A DNA stretch of 64,000 nt from NCBI RefSeq assembly GCF_001514265.1, contig NZ_KQ948988.1:317395-381394 (forward strand). The letters run 5' to 3'. Below, piece by piece: positions 36,961 to 45,891 of the stretch. Both the position numbers and the translations under genes were made by a program. Under the pieces are notes generated by a model, which saw only the letters and a program-made list of their open reading frames with translations, was not told the origin of the DNA and did not search any database. The DNA comes from Streptomyces resistomycificus (GTDB lineage Bacteria; Actinomycetota; Actinomycetes; Streptomycetales; Streptomycetaceae). The first letter of the stretch is position 1. Every line of letters starts with the position of its first letter.

Positions 36961-38661
36961 ATGCAGCTGCCCCCCGACGACCGCACCCTCAGCCCCCGCA
37001 CCGGCTGCACCCGCGCCCACTGGGAGGCGGCCGCCGACGCCCTGCTCGCGGCCGTCGAGCCGTACGCCACCGAGGACCGCGCCCTCTACCACTTCCCCGG
37101 GGAGCACGGGAGCTGGTCGGGGCGGCTGTCCGACGGCCTGGAGGGCTACGCCCGTACGCTGCTGCTGGCGGCCTTCCGGCGGGACGAGACCGCCCTCGAA
37201 CGCTATGCCGACGGACTCGCCGCCGGAGTGGCGGGGGTGTGGCCCCGCATCGAGGACCGCGGCCAGCCACTGGTCGAGGCCGCGTCGATCGCCCTCGCGC
37301 TGCGCCTGACCCGGCCGCTGCTGTGGGACCGGCTCGACGACGACGTGCGCCGGCGGGCGGCCGCCTGGCTCGGCGACGCCCTGACCGCCGAGGCCTGGCC
37401 CTGCAACTGGGAGCTGTTCCCGGTCACGGTCGGCGGCTTCCTCCAGGAGATCGGCTACGAGACCGACGCGGCCCGCAAGGCGATCGACAACGGCCTCGAA
37501 CGCATCGAGCAGTGGTACGTCCGCGACGGCTGGTACACCGACGGCGACGGCCGCAAGTTCGACTACTACAACGGCTGGGCGATGCACCTCTACCCGGTGC
37601 TGCACGCCTGGCTGGCAGGCGACGACCGGCTGCTGGACCTCTACGGCGGCCGCCTCGAACGCCATCTCGCCGACTACGCCCGCCTGTTCGGCGGCGACGG
37701 CGCGCCCATGCACCAGGGCCGCTCCCTGACCTACCGCTTCGCGACGACCGCCCCGCTGTGGCTGGGCGCCATGACGGGCCGCACCCCGCTGTCGCCGGGG
37801 GAGACACGGCGGCTGGCCTCGGGGGCGCTGACGTACTTCCTGGACCGGGGGGCGGTCGACTCCCGCGGGCTGCTGACGCTGGGCTGGCACGGCCCCGACC
37901 CGGCCGTCCTGCAGGGCTATTCGGGACCCGCCTCGCCCTACTGGGCGAGCAAGGGCTTCCTCGGACTGCTGCTGCCGGCGGACCACCCGGTGTGGACGGC
38001 CGAGGAGGAGCCGGGCCCGGCCGAGCGGGAGGACGCGGTGACGGCCGTCGCCGCGCCCAACTGGCTGCTGCAGTCCACGCGTGCGGACGGCCTCGTCCGG
38101 CTGCACAACCACGGCAGCGAGGACGTCCGCTACGACCCGTACTACACGCGCCTCGCCTACTCGACCGTGACGACGCCCGCACCGGAGTACGACAACAGCG
38201 TGATCGTCGGCGACGATCCGAGCCGTACCGAAATCGAGCCGCTGGGGGTCGGCGACGGCTGGGTGGCGTCCCGGCACACGGCGGGCGGGGGAGCGCGGGT
38301 GACGAGTGTCGTGCTCGCGCGGGGCGCGGTGGAGGTGCGGGCCCATGTGGTGACGGGAGCGCCGGCGGGAACGCCCGTGCGGGTCACCGGGTGGGCGGCC
38401 GGAGACGGTGTACGGGCGGAGCTGCTGCCCGTGGCCGGCCTGGACGGCGGGCTCGCGGGGGTCACCGGGGACGGCGACAGCCTGTTCGTCGCGCTCGCCC
38501 GGCTGACCGCCGAACCGGAACCCGTGCCGCTGGCGGAGACCGTGAGCGTGCGGGCCGGCGATGTGCTGACGGTGTGCTGGAGCGACGGGCCCGAGGTGCG
38601 GGTGCGGTGGGACGCCTCGGGAGTGAGCGTCGAAGCGGCGGAGCCCCGTCGGGCAGGATGA
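36961..38661 (+). CDS. DUF2264 protein, (alpha/alpha) barrel, likely polysaccharide-related
   Basis: 566 aa, cytoplasmic (no signal). The N-terminal two-thirds are helical and Trp/Tyr-rich, with GEHGSWSGRLSDGLEGYARTLLLAAF, WPCNWELFPVTVGGFLQEIGYE and FDYYNGWAMHLYPVLHAWL, the DUF2264 pattern. A beta-rich C-terminal third is present (RYDPYYTRLAYSTVTTP...). Actinobacterial and Bacteroidota homologues are often encoded beside pectin-active genes, so it may act on imported rhamnogalacturonan oligosaccharides. The enzymatic activity cannot be named from sequence. Translationally coupled to the next gene. Confidence 0.85.
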   Translation: MQLPPDDRTLSPRTGCTRAHWEAAADALLAAVEPYATEDRALYHFPGEHGSWSGRLSDGLEGYARTLLLAAFRRDETALERYADGLAAGVAGVWPRIEDRGQPLVEAASIALALRLTRPLLWDRLDDDVRRRAAAWLGDALTAEAWPCNWELFPVTVGGFLQEIGYETDAARKAIDNGLERIEQWYVRDGWYTDGDGRKFDYYNGWAMHLYPVLHAWLAGDDRLLDLYGGRLERHLADYARLFGGDGAPMHQGRSLTYRFATTAPLWLGAMTGRTPLSPGETRRLASGALTYFLDRGAVDSRGLLTLGWHGPDPAVLQGYSGPASPYWASKGFLGLLLPADHPVWTAEEEPGPAEREDAVTAVAAPNWLLQSTRADGLVRLHNHGSEDVRYDPYYTRLAYSTVTTPAPEYDNSVIVGDDPSRTEIEPLGVGDGWVASRHTAGGGARVTSVVLARGAVEVRAHVVTGAPAGTPVRVTGWAAGDGVRAELLPVAGLDGGLAGVTGDGDSLFVALARLTAEPEPVPLAETVSVRAGDVLTVCWSDGPEVRVRWDASGVSVEAAEPRRAG

Positions 38662-40646
38662 GCCGCGTGGCGGGTGGGAGAGAAGAGTTCGCGGAGCTGT
38701 TGCGGCGCGCCGGGCTGGAGGACCTCGGTGACTGGCCGGTGGAGGAGGTCCTGCCGCCCGAGGCCGCCTGGCGCAGGGCGCTCGCGGGCGGGGCGGAGCC
38801 GGTCGTCACCCTGCCGGCGGGGCCCGGCCTGCCCGCCGAGCTGAACGCGCGCTGGCACCGGCTGGCGTCCGGGGCGGGGATCCTCGCGGGGGACGGGGTG
38901 TTCCTCGTCGACGTCGTCGGCGACCGGACCCGCTGTCGCGCCCGGCGCTGGACGCGGGTCCGGCTCGGCGACGGCTGGGACCTCGCCGGCGTCTTCACCC
39001 CGGAGCCGGGGCGGCCGGGGTTCCTCACCCTGTCACGGGACGGGGAGACCCTGCTCGCCGCGGCCACCGAGGACGACTCGGTCCGGCTCCTCCTCGTCGA
39101 CCGGATCAGGGAGCGGCAGGAGGCGGACGCCCGGGAGGCGGCCGACGAGACACCCCGGGAGCGGGCGGCCGCGTGGACCGCGTTGTCCGGGCAACCGACG
39201 CCGGGCGAGAAGCTGCTCGACGCCTGGGCACGCGGTGTCTGCGCCAACCGGTCCGTCCCGCACGACGTGCGGATCCGCCTGCTGGCCAGGTCCCCCTACA
39301 GCCTGTACAGCCCGATGCCGACGGCAGTCGTGGACGCCGTCCTGGCCGACCCCGACTGGACGCTCCGGGCGCGGGCGGCCGAGTGCCAGCCGAACATCAC
39401 GCCCTCGCAGTGGGCCCGGGTGATCCTCGCGGAGCGAAGCGACCGGCGGCGGTGGATCCTCGTCATGCTGGCCGCCGACCGCCGGGCCGAGCTCACCGAG
39501 GACACCTGCCGCAGGCTCGCCGCCGATCCTTCCCCACGGGTCCGCTCCGAGGCCGCCCGCCTTGAGGGCCTGCCCGTCTCCCTGCTGGTCGCGCTGACCG
39601 GCGACATGGACGGCGGTGTGCGGGCCGCGGCCTGCCGGGCGGCCTGGCCGCACCTCGACGCCGCGGGACGCGAGGCACTCCTGGCGGACCCGGACGGCAC
39701 CGTGCGGGCCCGGGCCCGGCTGCTGCACCACCAGGTGCATCCGATGCCCCGTTCGGTGTTCGAGGACCAGGACCTCAGGACCGACGCGCTGGAGACCTGC
39801 CGGCTGGAGCGCGACTTCGCCGTCCACCTGGCACGGCACGGCGAGCGGGCCGAGCGCTGCTTCCTCGCCGCGAACCCGCGCCTGGACCCCGACGTGGTCG
39901 CCCTCCTCGGCGAGGACCCGGACGCGAGCGTCCGGTTCGCGGTGTCGAAGCGTGCCGACCTGACCGAGGAGCAACGCGCCGCCATCCGCATCGACTTCGA
40001 CCCGGGCGTGCACTACCACCCCCTCGACTGGGTCGTGGCCCTCCACCACGACGACGACGCGATGCGCCGCCTGGCCGCCTCCGCCCATCCCCTGGTGCGC
40101 AGAAGCGTCGCCCGGGCCCGGCGTCTGCCGCCCGACGTCGTCGACCGCCTCGCCCACGACGAGGACCGGGTCGTCCAGCTCTTCCTCGCCGAAGCGTGCG
40201 ACGACGCGCCCGCCGACATGCTCATGAACGTGTGGCAGTGGTGGGACGGCAGTCTCAGCGCCCCCGACCGCCCGCGCGGCCACCCGAACTTCCCGCGCAG
40301 CGACCTGCTGCGGTATGCCGACGACCCCAACCCGCGCATGCGCCGGCTGGTCCTGGACGATCCGGAGTCGACGCCCGACCACGTGGAGCGGCAGAGCAGG
40401 GACAGCAGCGCGGAGGTGCGGTACCGCGCCGCGACCGACCCGCGGCTGCCGGCGGCCTGCGCGGTCCGGCTTCTGGAGGACCCGCACGAGTCCGTACGGC
40501 ACGCGGCCGTCATGCACCCCCACCTCCCGGCACGCCTCCTCGTCGGTCTGCTGCGCAGCCCCGACGACGCGGAATGGGCCGCCCGCAATCCGGCGCTGCC
40601 CGTCGAGGTCATGCGCCGGATGGCCGAGTCGGCGGTCAGGGAGTGA
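38658..40646 (+). CDS. Leucine-rich-variant/HEAT-like repeat protein
   Basis: 662 aa in an ATGA overlap with the DUF2264 gene. The first ~160 residues are a separate mixed region. From about residue 200 on, short helical repeats of about 24 residues recur, such as LDPDVVALLGEDPDASVRFAVSK, LLRYADDPNPRMRRLVLDD and RLLEDPHESVRHAAVMHPHLP. Such proteins usually bind other proteins. No membrane segment or enzyme motif is visible. Coupling to a sugar enzyme gene is unexpected and may only reflect local gene order. The 3' end overlaps the next, opposite gene by 11 bp. Confidence 0.85.
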   Translation: MSRVAGGREEFAELLRRAGLEDLGDWPVEEVLPPEAAWRRALAGGAEPVVTLPAGPGLPAELNARWHRLASGAGILAGDGVFLVDVVGDRTRCRARRWTRVRLGDGWDLAGVFTPEPGRPGFLTLSRDGETLLAAATEDDSVRLLLVDRIRERQEADAREAADETPRERAAAWTALSGQPTPGEKLLDAWARGVCANRSVPHDVRIRLLARSPYSLYSPMPTAVVDAVLADPDWTLRARAAECQPNITPSQWARVILAERSDRRRWILVMLAADRRAELTEDTCRRLAADPSPRVRSEAARLEGLPVSLLVALTGDMDGGVRAAACRAAWPHLDAAGREALLADPDGTVRARARLLHHQVHPMPRSVFEDQDLRTDALETCRLERDFAVHLARHGERAERCFLAANPRLDPDVVALLGEDPDASVRFAVSKRADLTEEQRAAIRIDFDPGVHYHPLDWVVALHHDDDAMRRLAASAHPLVRRSVARARRLPPDVVDRLAHDEDRVVQLFLAEACDDAPADMLMNVWQWWDGSLSAPDRPRGHPNFPRSDLLRYADDPNPRMRRLVLDDPESTPDHVERQSRDSSAEVRYRAATDPRLPAACAVRLLEDPHESVRHAAVMHPHLPARLLVGLLRSPDDAEWAARNPALPVEVMRRMAESAVRE

Positions 40647-42048
40647 GGCGGGCGATCCTGAGGCTCGTCGAGGTCGGGGACGCGCCGGTGAGCGCGCTCG
40701 CGTAGGACGGCTTGACCGGCACGTACGCCCAGGTCAGCGTGCCGTCCTTCTGTACGGCCACGTCACCTGTCAGCCGCGCCGTGACGACCTTGTCCGGGCT
40801 CTGGAACTTCCCGTTCCAGTCGATGAGCCTGAGGTGGGTGCCCGCGAACGTGCCGGTGCAGGTGCCGGCCGCGCACTTGGCGTTCTTCAGCGACTCCCAG
40901 GACAGCAGCAGCCGGTCCTTGCCGTACGGGGCGAGACGCACGTTGACGTGTTCGGTGCCCGTCGTGCCGGACAGCCGGATCGCCTTGCCGGCCGGGGTGT
41001 CGCGGTTCTTGAGGAAGGCGACGGTCACCTGGTGGGTGGCGGTCCTCGGCTTCACCGTCCAGCCGCGGCCGCTGGCGTCGTCCGGGTTCTTCGCGGCGGA
41101 GGCGGCGCCCCGCGAGGCGAAGGCGGTGGCATAGCGGCCGGTGGACGACTTCACGAGGTCGCCGGTGCGGCTCGCGAACGTGCCGCCGCAGTAACCCGCC
41201 CAGCACTGCTCACGCTGCAGGACCGGAGCGTTGTCCGGGGCCCCGATCCCGGTCGAGACGAAGAGCCCCGAACGCCAGTCGTCGAAGCAGAGGGAGGTGA
41301 AGGCGCCGGTCTTCTCCGCGTGCAGGGCGATGCCCTCGTTGTGGCTGCAGCCCCAGCTCCAGCCACCGCCGAGCTTGGCGCCCTTGGCGCTGACGTAGGA
41401 GAGCTTGTCGCCGAAGTGGCCGTCGGTCTGGCCGCCCGCGCCGTGCACGACGAAGTACGCGCCGTACTTCGTCCCGTTCCAGGTGAGCTGGCCGTCGAGG
41501 AGCGGGGCGGTGTCCTTCGAGGCGGTGGAGGTGAGCTTGGTCGTGAAGGTCTGCTTGCCGCCCGTGTAGCGGATCAGGGCGGCGGCCGTCTCCTTCCACT
41601 TGTTGGTGTCGGCGACACGGGTGAGCAGTGCGAAGCCGTCGTTGTGCGCGACCAGACCGCCGACCTCCTTCGCGCCCTTCACCACGGTGTCCGCGCCCGA
41701 CCGCTTCCCGGCGGCCGTCAGCGGGGTGACGTGGACGCCGTCCGAGGCGGGCCACGCGACCCGCAGGGTGCCGTTCGGGGCCGCCGCGGTCGCCGTCCGC
41801 GTCCACTCGCGGGAGTTGTTGTAACCGGCGGACAGGTAGGGGAACTTGGCGGGGAGGCTCACGGCCGTGCTGGTCACGGCGAGCGTCGGGGCGGCGGACG
41901 TGGCCGCGCCGGCCACGGCGTACCAGGCGCCGACGAACGCGCCGGCCGCGACGAGTCCGGCGACCACGGGCCTGCGGGCGGCGCGGACTCGGCGGTGGCC
42001 GACGGGGGAGGGGGCGCCGGGGGAGGGCGCGCGTCTTGCGGAAGTCAT
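40636..42048 (-). CDS. Hypothetical protein with N-terminal membrane anchor
   Basis: 470 aa from the ATG giving MTSARRAPSP. One hydrophobic helix (VVAGLVAAGAFVGAWYAVAG, residues ~29-48) acts as an uncleaved signal or anchor; the rest is extracellular and beta-rich, with Trp/Gly-containing repeats such as GGGWSWGCSHNEGIALH and WRSGLFVSTG that hint at a beta-propeller. Several conserved Cys (GYCGG, KCAAGTCTG) may form disulfides. I do not recognise a named family. It ends 11 bp inside the convergent LRV-repeat gene. Confidence 0.75.
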   Translation of the reverse strand: MTSARRAPSPGAPSPVGHRRVRAARRPVVAGLVAAGAFVGAWYAVAGAATSAAPTLAVTSTAVSLPAKFPYLSAGYNNSREWTRTATAAAPNGTLRVAWPASDGVHVTPLTAAGKRSGADTVVKGAKEVGGLVAHNDGFALLTRVADTNKWKETAAALIRYTGGKQTFTTKLTSTASKDTAPLLDGQLTWNGTKYGAYFVVHGAGGQTDGHFGDKLSYVSAKGAKLGGGWSWGCSHNEGIALHAEKTGAFTSLCFDDWRSGLFVSTGIGAPDNAPVLQREQCWAGYCGGTFASRTGDLVKSSTGRYATAFASRGAASAAKNPDDASGRGWTVKPRTATHQVTVAFLKNRDTPAGKAIRLSGTTGTEHVNVRLAPYGKDRLLLSWESLKNAKCAAGTCTGTFAGTHLRLIDWNGKFQSPDKVVTARLTGDVAVQKDGTLTWAYVPVKPSYASALTGASPTSTSLRIARLTP

Positions 42049-42262
42049 GTCCAGGGGTTGCCGCCGGGCGATCAAAGGTTGCCGTGCGGGCGCGCCCGGG
42101 AGGCGGAACGTGCCGGTCTTCCCCGGGCCCGGCCGGCACCCCGGAACGCGTCCTCGTCCTCCCGGACTGTCCGATCCTCGCCCCTGGGCGGCACGAGATC
42201 GCCGGAGTCCGGCTGTTCGCCGGCTGGTACCGGCCGCCCGCGAGAGCGGCCGCCGGCGAGGC

Positions 42263-43078
42263 CTACGACGCCCGAGGCCGGTCCGTCGCCGCCCGGCCCT
42301 CGGTCAGGGTCTCCAGGAGCCGTTGGGCGAAGGCGGCCGGGTGCTCTACCGCGCCGACGTGTCCTCCGGGGAACTCGACGAGGGGGCTGCCGGTCCGCTC
42401 GGCGAGGAACTGGGCCGTGCGGTACAGGAGTTGCCCCCGCGAGTCGGACCCGGCGGCAAGGGTGAGACGGGCGTCGAGGGCACCCAGCTCGGGGCCGTAC
42501 GAGGTGAACGGGACCAGGACATGGGCGAGGAAGACGGCCATGGGCAGCCCCAACTCCTCCTCGCGCGACAGGGGTTGCCCCTCGAAGGGCCCTTCCGCCC
42601 GCTGTCCCGCCAGCCCGGCGCCGAGGCGGGCGCCGGCGGCCTGGAGTCCCGCCGCGCGATAGGTGTCGTACACCTCGCGGAACATGGCCTGCTGCCGGGC
42701 CCCGTCCGGCAGCACCCCCACGCACGGCGGCTCGTGCGCCACGACGTGCCGGAGCCGCCGCGGATGGCGGGCGAGCAGGTCGAGGGCCGCGACGGCGCCG
42801 GAACTGGTGCCGACGACGTACGCCGACTCGCCCTCGGCCAGCACCTCTTCGAGCACCCGGTGCGCCCCGTCGCTCCACGCCCGCACCCGCTGGTCGCCGA
42901 CGGGCAGGCCGAGGCGGCCGTGGGCGAGGCCCAGGGGGTCGTACGTGACGACACGGAACCTCTCGGCGAGTACGTCCGTCATCGCGTCGAGTCCCATGGG
43001 GTGTCCGGCGCCACCCGGGACGACCAGCAGAACGGGCCCGTCGCCGCCGACGTCGTAGTGGAGTCGTTCGTCAGCCAC
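42263..43078 (-). CDS. Alpha/beta hydrolase
   Basis: 271 aa from a GTG inside the end of the TetR gene (8-bp overlap), so it is translationally coupled to that regulator. Fold landmarks: VPGGAGHP oxyanion loop, nucleophile elbow VVGTSSG (Ser within GTSSG), and the His near the C-terminus in PGGHVGAVEHP. No signal peptide. The natural substrate is unknown, though regulator-hydrolase pairs of this type commonly respond to and degrade small lipophilic compounds. Confidence 0.87.
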   Translation of the reverse strand: MADERLHYDVGGDGPVLLVVPGGAGHPMGLDAMTDVLAERFRVVTYDPLGLAHGRLGLPVGDQRVRAWSDGAHRVLEEVLAEGESAYVVGTSSGAVAALDLLARHPRRLRHVVAHEPPCVGVLPDGARQQAMFREVYDTYRAAGLQAAGARLGAGLAGQRAEGPFEGQPLSREEELGLPMAVFLAHVLVPFTSYGPELGALDARLTLAAGSDSRGQLLYRTAQFLAERTGSPLVEFPGGHVGAVEHPAAFAQRLLETLTEGRAATDRPRAS

Positions 43079-43655
43079 GGGTGTTCTCCTCGCGGGGCCA
43101 GTGTTCGAGTGTGAGGTGCAGGGCCTCGACCGCCTTGTCCCACGAGGCCCGCACGGCGCGGGAGTGGCCGAAGCCACCGCCGGCCTCCAGGGCGCAGTAG
43201 CCGTGGAAGGTGGCGCGCAACAGCCGTACGGCGTCGGTGAGGTCGGGCTCGTCGAGTCCGTAGGCGCGGAGCATTCCGTACGTGACCTCGGCGGTGCGGC
43301 GCAGGGCGGGGGAGTCGGCGACGAGGGCCTGGTCGACCCGGATCTGCGTCGCCGCGTAGCGGCCCGGGTGCCGGAGGGCGTACTCGCGGTAGGCGCCGGC
43401 GAAGGCGGCCAGCGCGTCCTTCCCGGACCGCCCCACCACGGCGGCGGCGATCCGGTCGATCATCTCCCCGCCGGCCAGCAGCGCGACGCGCACCCGCAGG
43501 TCCTGAAGGTTCTTGACGTGCGAGTACAGACTCGCGTCCTTGACCCCGAAGTGCCGGGCCAGGGCGGAGAGCGTCACCTGCTCGAACCCGGCCTCGTCGG
43601 CGAGATCGGCGGCGGCCGCGGTGATGCGGTCTGGGGTCAGGCCGGCTCTGGGCAA
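43071..43655 (-). CDS. TetR-family regulator (WHG-type C-terminal domain)
   Basis: 194 aa. TTG start with GGAGG 6 bases upstream. HTH: LSALARHFGVKDASLYSHVKNLQDLR (residues ~29-54). The C-terminal ligand domain contains FHGYCALEAGGGF, typical of the WHG subgroup. It is in an operon with the alpha/beta hydrolase and has a perfect long palindrome 26 bp upstream of the start codon, so it very probably represses its own operon and is released by a hydrolase substrate. Confidence 0.92.
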   Translation of the reverse strand: MPRAGLTPDRITAAAADLADEAGFEQVTLSALARHFGVKDASLYSHVKNLQDLRVRVALLAGGEMIDRIAAAVVGRSGKDALAAFAGAYREYALRHPGRYAATQIRVDQALVADSPALRRTAEVTYGMLRAYGLDEPDLTDAVRLLRATFHGYCALEAGGGFGHSRAVRASWDKAVEALHLTLEHWPREENTRG

Positions 43656-43680
43656 GGAATACCTCCGGGACTCCTGAAGC

Positions 43681-43712
43681 TGTGCCCCCTAGGTTATCGC
43701 CTAGGGGGCACA
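43681..43712. promoter_or_regulatory. Perfect 13-bp inverted repeat, probable TetR operator
   Basis: Arms TGTGCCCCCTAGG and CCTAGGGGGCACA are perfect, separated by TTATCG. It lies just upstream of the TetR start and 40 bp from the stop of the phosphodiesterase gene, so a terminator is a second possibility. The CCTAGG-centred arms and position before a TetR gene favour an operator. Confidence 0.65.
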
Positions 43713-43751
43713 GGTTTCCCGAGAGGGGCGGACCGGGTGAACGCGCATCCG

Positions 43752-45071
43752 TCAGCCGATCGGCGCGTACAGCACCCCCAGCTTGTCGACCTCGGTGCCC
43801 GAGCGGCCCGTGAAGCCGGTGATCTGCCAGCCGGGCGGGGCCGTGAAGGTCTTCGTGTCCGAGGTCGCCGTGCCGGAGGACAGGGTGCGGCCCTTGTCCG
43901 TGGTGAACGCGGCCGAGAACAGTCGCGTGCGCCCGTCCTTCTGGCCCTGTGTCAGCTTCACGGACGTGAGGTGTTCGCCGGAGGCCAGCGTCAGGGAGGT
44001 GGCCGTGCCGCCCGTGCCGCCGTGGGTGAGTGCCGTGCCGCCGTCGTGGGTGAGGGTGACCGCGTCCAGACGGGAGCCGCCGCGCAGGGTCAGGGTGCGG
44101 GGTGACGGCGGGGCGGGCAAGTCGTCGGCGTCGTTGAAGGCCGTGCCGTGCGGCCCGCCGAAGAAGTCGCTCGCCTTCAGGGACGGGTTGAGGGTGTAGG
44201 AGAAGTCGACCGTGTGCGGGAAGTGGTCGGAGAGGTTCGCGCCGGCGGAGTCCAGGAAGGACGCCCACTCGTTGTGGTAGCGGGTGGCGTTTAGGGTGAG
44301 CAGTTCGCTGCCGCGGTAGAGGACCTTGTCCACCACCTCGCAGTCATGGGTGGGGGCCGTCGTGGGGCACACCAGCGCGTCCGCGCCCTGAGCCGGGGGC
44401 GTACCGCCCTTCACCAGCTTCACCCACGGGTCCGTCAGGCCGTTCTCGCTCACCAGCGTGCGGATGTTGTCGCCCGAGCGCGTGTACCGGGTGTTCGTGT
44501 CGCCCATCACGATCACCGCGTTGCCCGCGGAGTTCGCCTGGATGAAGTCGGAGAGCTGCTCGATGTTGGCGCGGCGGGCGGCGAGCGCGTCGTCCGTGGC
44601 GTCGGCGTTGGTGTGCACGTTGTAGAGGTCCACGAAGACGCCCTCCGCGAGCCGCACCCGCGCCAGCGAGAAGCCCTTCGGGGTCAGGCAGTTGGTGCCG
44701 GTGCAGTTGTTCCACTTGACCCGCTCGAAGTCCTCGAACGGCAAATCCGAGAGGGTGTTGAGGCCGTCGCCGAAGGGCACTCCGCCGCTCGTCGCGGTGC
44801 GGTACGGGTGGTTGTCACCCGCGTACAGGGCCGCGTGGTAGTTGAAGTCCTCCTGGACGTTCACGATGTCGTACGACGCCAGGCGCGGCGAGATCAGCGG
44901 GGTGTTGGTCTGCGGACTGCCCGAGCTCAGCCCCTCGGGCAGACCCGCGACGTTGTACGTCAGGACGTTGAACGAGCCCGTGGTGGCGGCCGCGGCGGGA
45001 GCGGCGCCGGTGGCGGTGAGGCCGGTCACGGCCAGAGCGGCGGCCGCGAGGGTGCCGATGAGTCGTCTCAT
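43752..45071 (-). CDS. Secreted endonuclease/exonuclease/phosphatase-family phosphodiesterase with lectin-like C-domain
   Basis: 439 aa. Signal peptide cut near residue 29 (AAA-TTGSF). The EEP fold spans residues ~32-290: NVLTYNVAGLPEG (metal Asn), VNVQEDFNY (metal Glu/Asp), NVHTNAD, GDTNTRYT and the terminal SDHFPHTVDF with the catalytic His. The family includes sphingomyelinases and phospholipid or nucleic-acid phosphodiesterases. Residues ~320-439 resemble a jacalin-like beta-prism, so the enzyme may be targeted to glycans. The position of the C-domain is inferred from Gly/Thr-rich beta-strands. Confidence 0.85.
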   Translation of the reverse strand: MRRLIGTLAAAALAVTGLTATGAAPAAAATTGSFNVLTYNVAGLPEGLSSGSPQTNTPLISPRLASYDIVNVQEDFNYHAALYAGDNHPYRTATSGGVPFGDGLNTLSDLPFEDFERVKWNNCTGTNCLTPKGFSLARVRLAEGVFVDLYNVHTNADATDDALAARRANIEQLSDFIQANSAGNAVIVMGDTNTRYTRSGDNIRTLVSENGLTDPWVKLVKGGTPPAQGADALVCPTTAPTHDCEVVDKVLYRGSELLTLNATRYHNEWASFLDSAGANLSDHFPHTVDFSYTLNPSLKASDFFGGPHGTAFNDADDLPAPPSPRTLTLRGGSRLDAVTLTHDGGTALTHGGTGGTATSLTLASGEHLTSVKLTQGQKDGRTRLFSAAFTTDKGRTLSSGTATSDTKTFTAPPGWQITGFTGRSGTEVDKLGVLYAPIG

Positions 45072-45205
45072 GGTGGGGGTCTCTCCGGTTCGGAGGGGGT
45101 GGGGACTGAAGGTGAACGGTGCTCAGCTTCACCGCGAACCAGTGTGACCGGAAAGGGCAGTTGGGGAAACAGTGAGAGACGAGGTGACCGGCCCGGACGG
45201 TCCCC

Positions 45206-45739
45206 TCAGTTCTCCCGTGCCGGAAGGTCCGCCAGGCCCGTCTCGCGCATGATGCGTTCGACCGTCTCGGGAAGGGAGCTCGCCGCGTCGACGACCGTCT
45301 CCACCGCGCCCGGGAGGAGGTCGAGGGGGCGGTACCAGGAGCGCAGTCGCGGCTCGGTGATGTGCGCCAGGTCCGCCTTGGCGGCGTGCCGGGTGAGCGT
45401 CTCCTCGAAGGGGACGTGGAGGTAGTAGGCGTGGGTGGGGCCGCGGTGTTCCGTGCGGAGTCGGGCGAGCATGTCGCCGTAGCGGTCGGCGTAGAGGATG
45501 CCCTCGATCACGACGTGGTAGCCGGCGTCGAGCGCGTAGCGGGCGACGGTGTCGATCAGCCCGATGTTGGCGGCCCCGGGCCGGTCGTGCTCGCGCAGCA
45601 CCTCGCGGCGGAGGTTGTCCTGGCCGACGAGGGCGAGACCGCGGCCGAAGCGGTCGCGGATGCCGGCCGCGGTCGTCGACTTGCCCGAGGCGCTGTTGCC
45701 GCGCAGCACGATCAGCCTGGTCGTGCCGGTGCCCACCAT
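45206..45739 (-). CDS. P-loop kinase (zeta-toxin/AAA_33-like)
   Basis: 177 aa from the ATG at MVGTGTTRLIV. Walker A GNSASGKST (residues ~14-22), then GQDNLRRE (the lid/base Asp) and VVIEGILYADRY as Walker B. The fold matches small-molecule kinases such as chloramphenicol or gluconate kinases and zeta-toxin nucleotide-sugar kinases. No antitoxin-like partner lies next to it, so a toxin role is not supported. Substrate unknown. Confidence 0.88.
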   Translation of the reverse strand: MVGTGTTRLIVLRGNSASGKSTTAAGIRDRFGRGLALVGQDNLRREVLREHDRPGAANIGLIDTVARYALDAGYHVVIEGILYADRYGDMLARLRTEHRGPTHAYYLHVPFEETLTRHAAKADLAHITEPRLRSWYRPLDLLPGAVETVVDAASSLPETVERIMRETGLADLPAREN

Positions 45740-45891
45740 CACGGGGGCACCGTACCGGCAAGGGGGACGCCACGCTTCGGGGTGGGGGCGCGGGTGCGGT
45801 TTATTCGTATGCGGGCCGCCGCGGGGGCGCCGTAAGGTTGCCGGGTTCACGACACGAGGACCTCGGGACGCGGGGCACGGGGAGGAGGCGC

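Noticed and set aside
45206..45739. Zeta-toxin of a toxin-antitoxin pair
   Set aside because: No antitoxin-sized gene is adjacent; the fold alone fits metabolic kinases.
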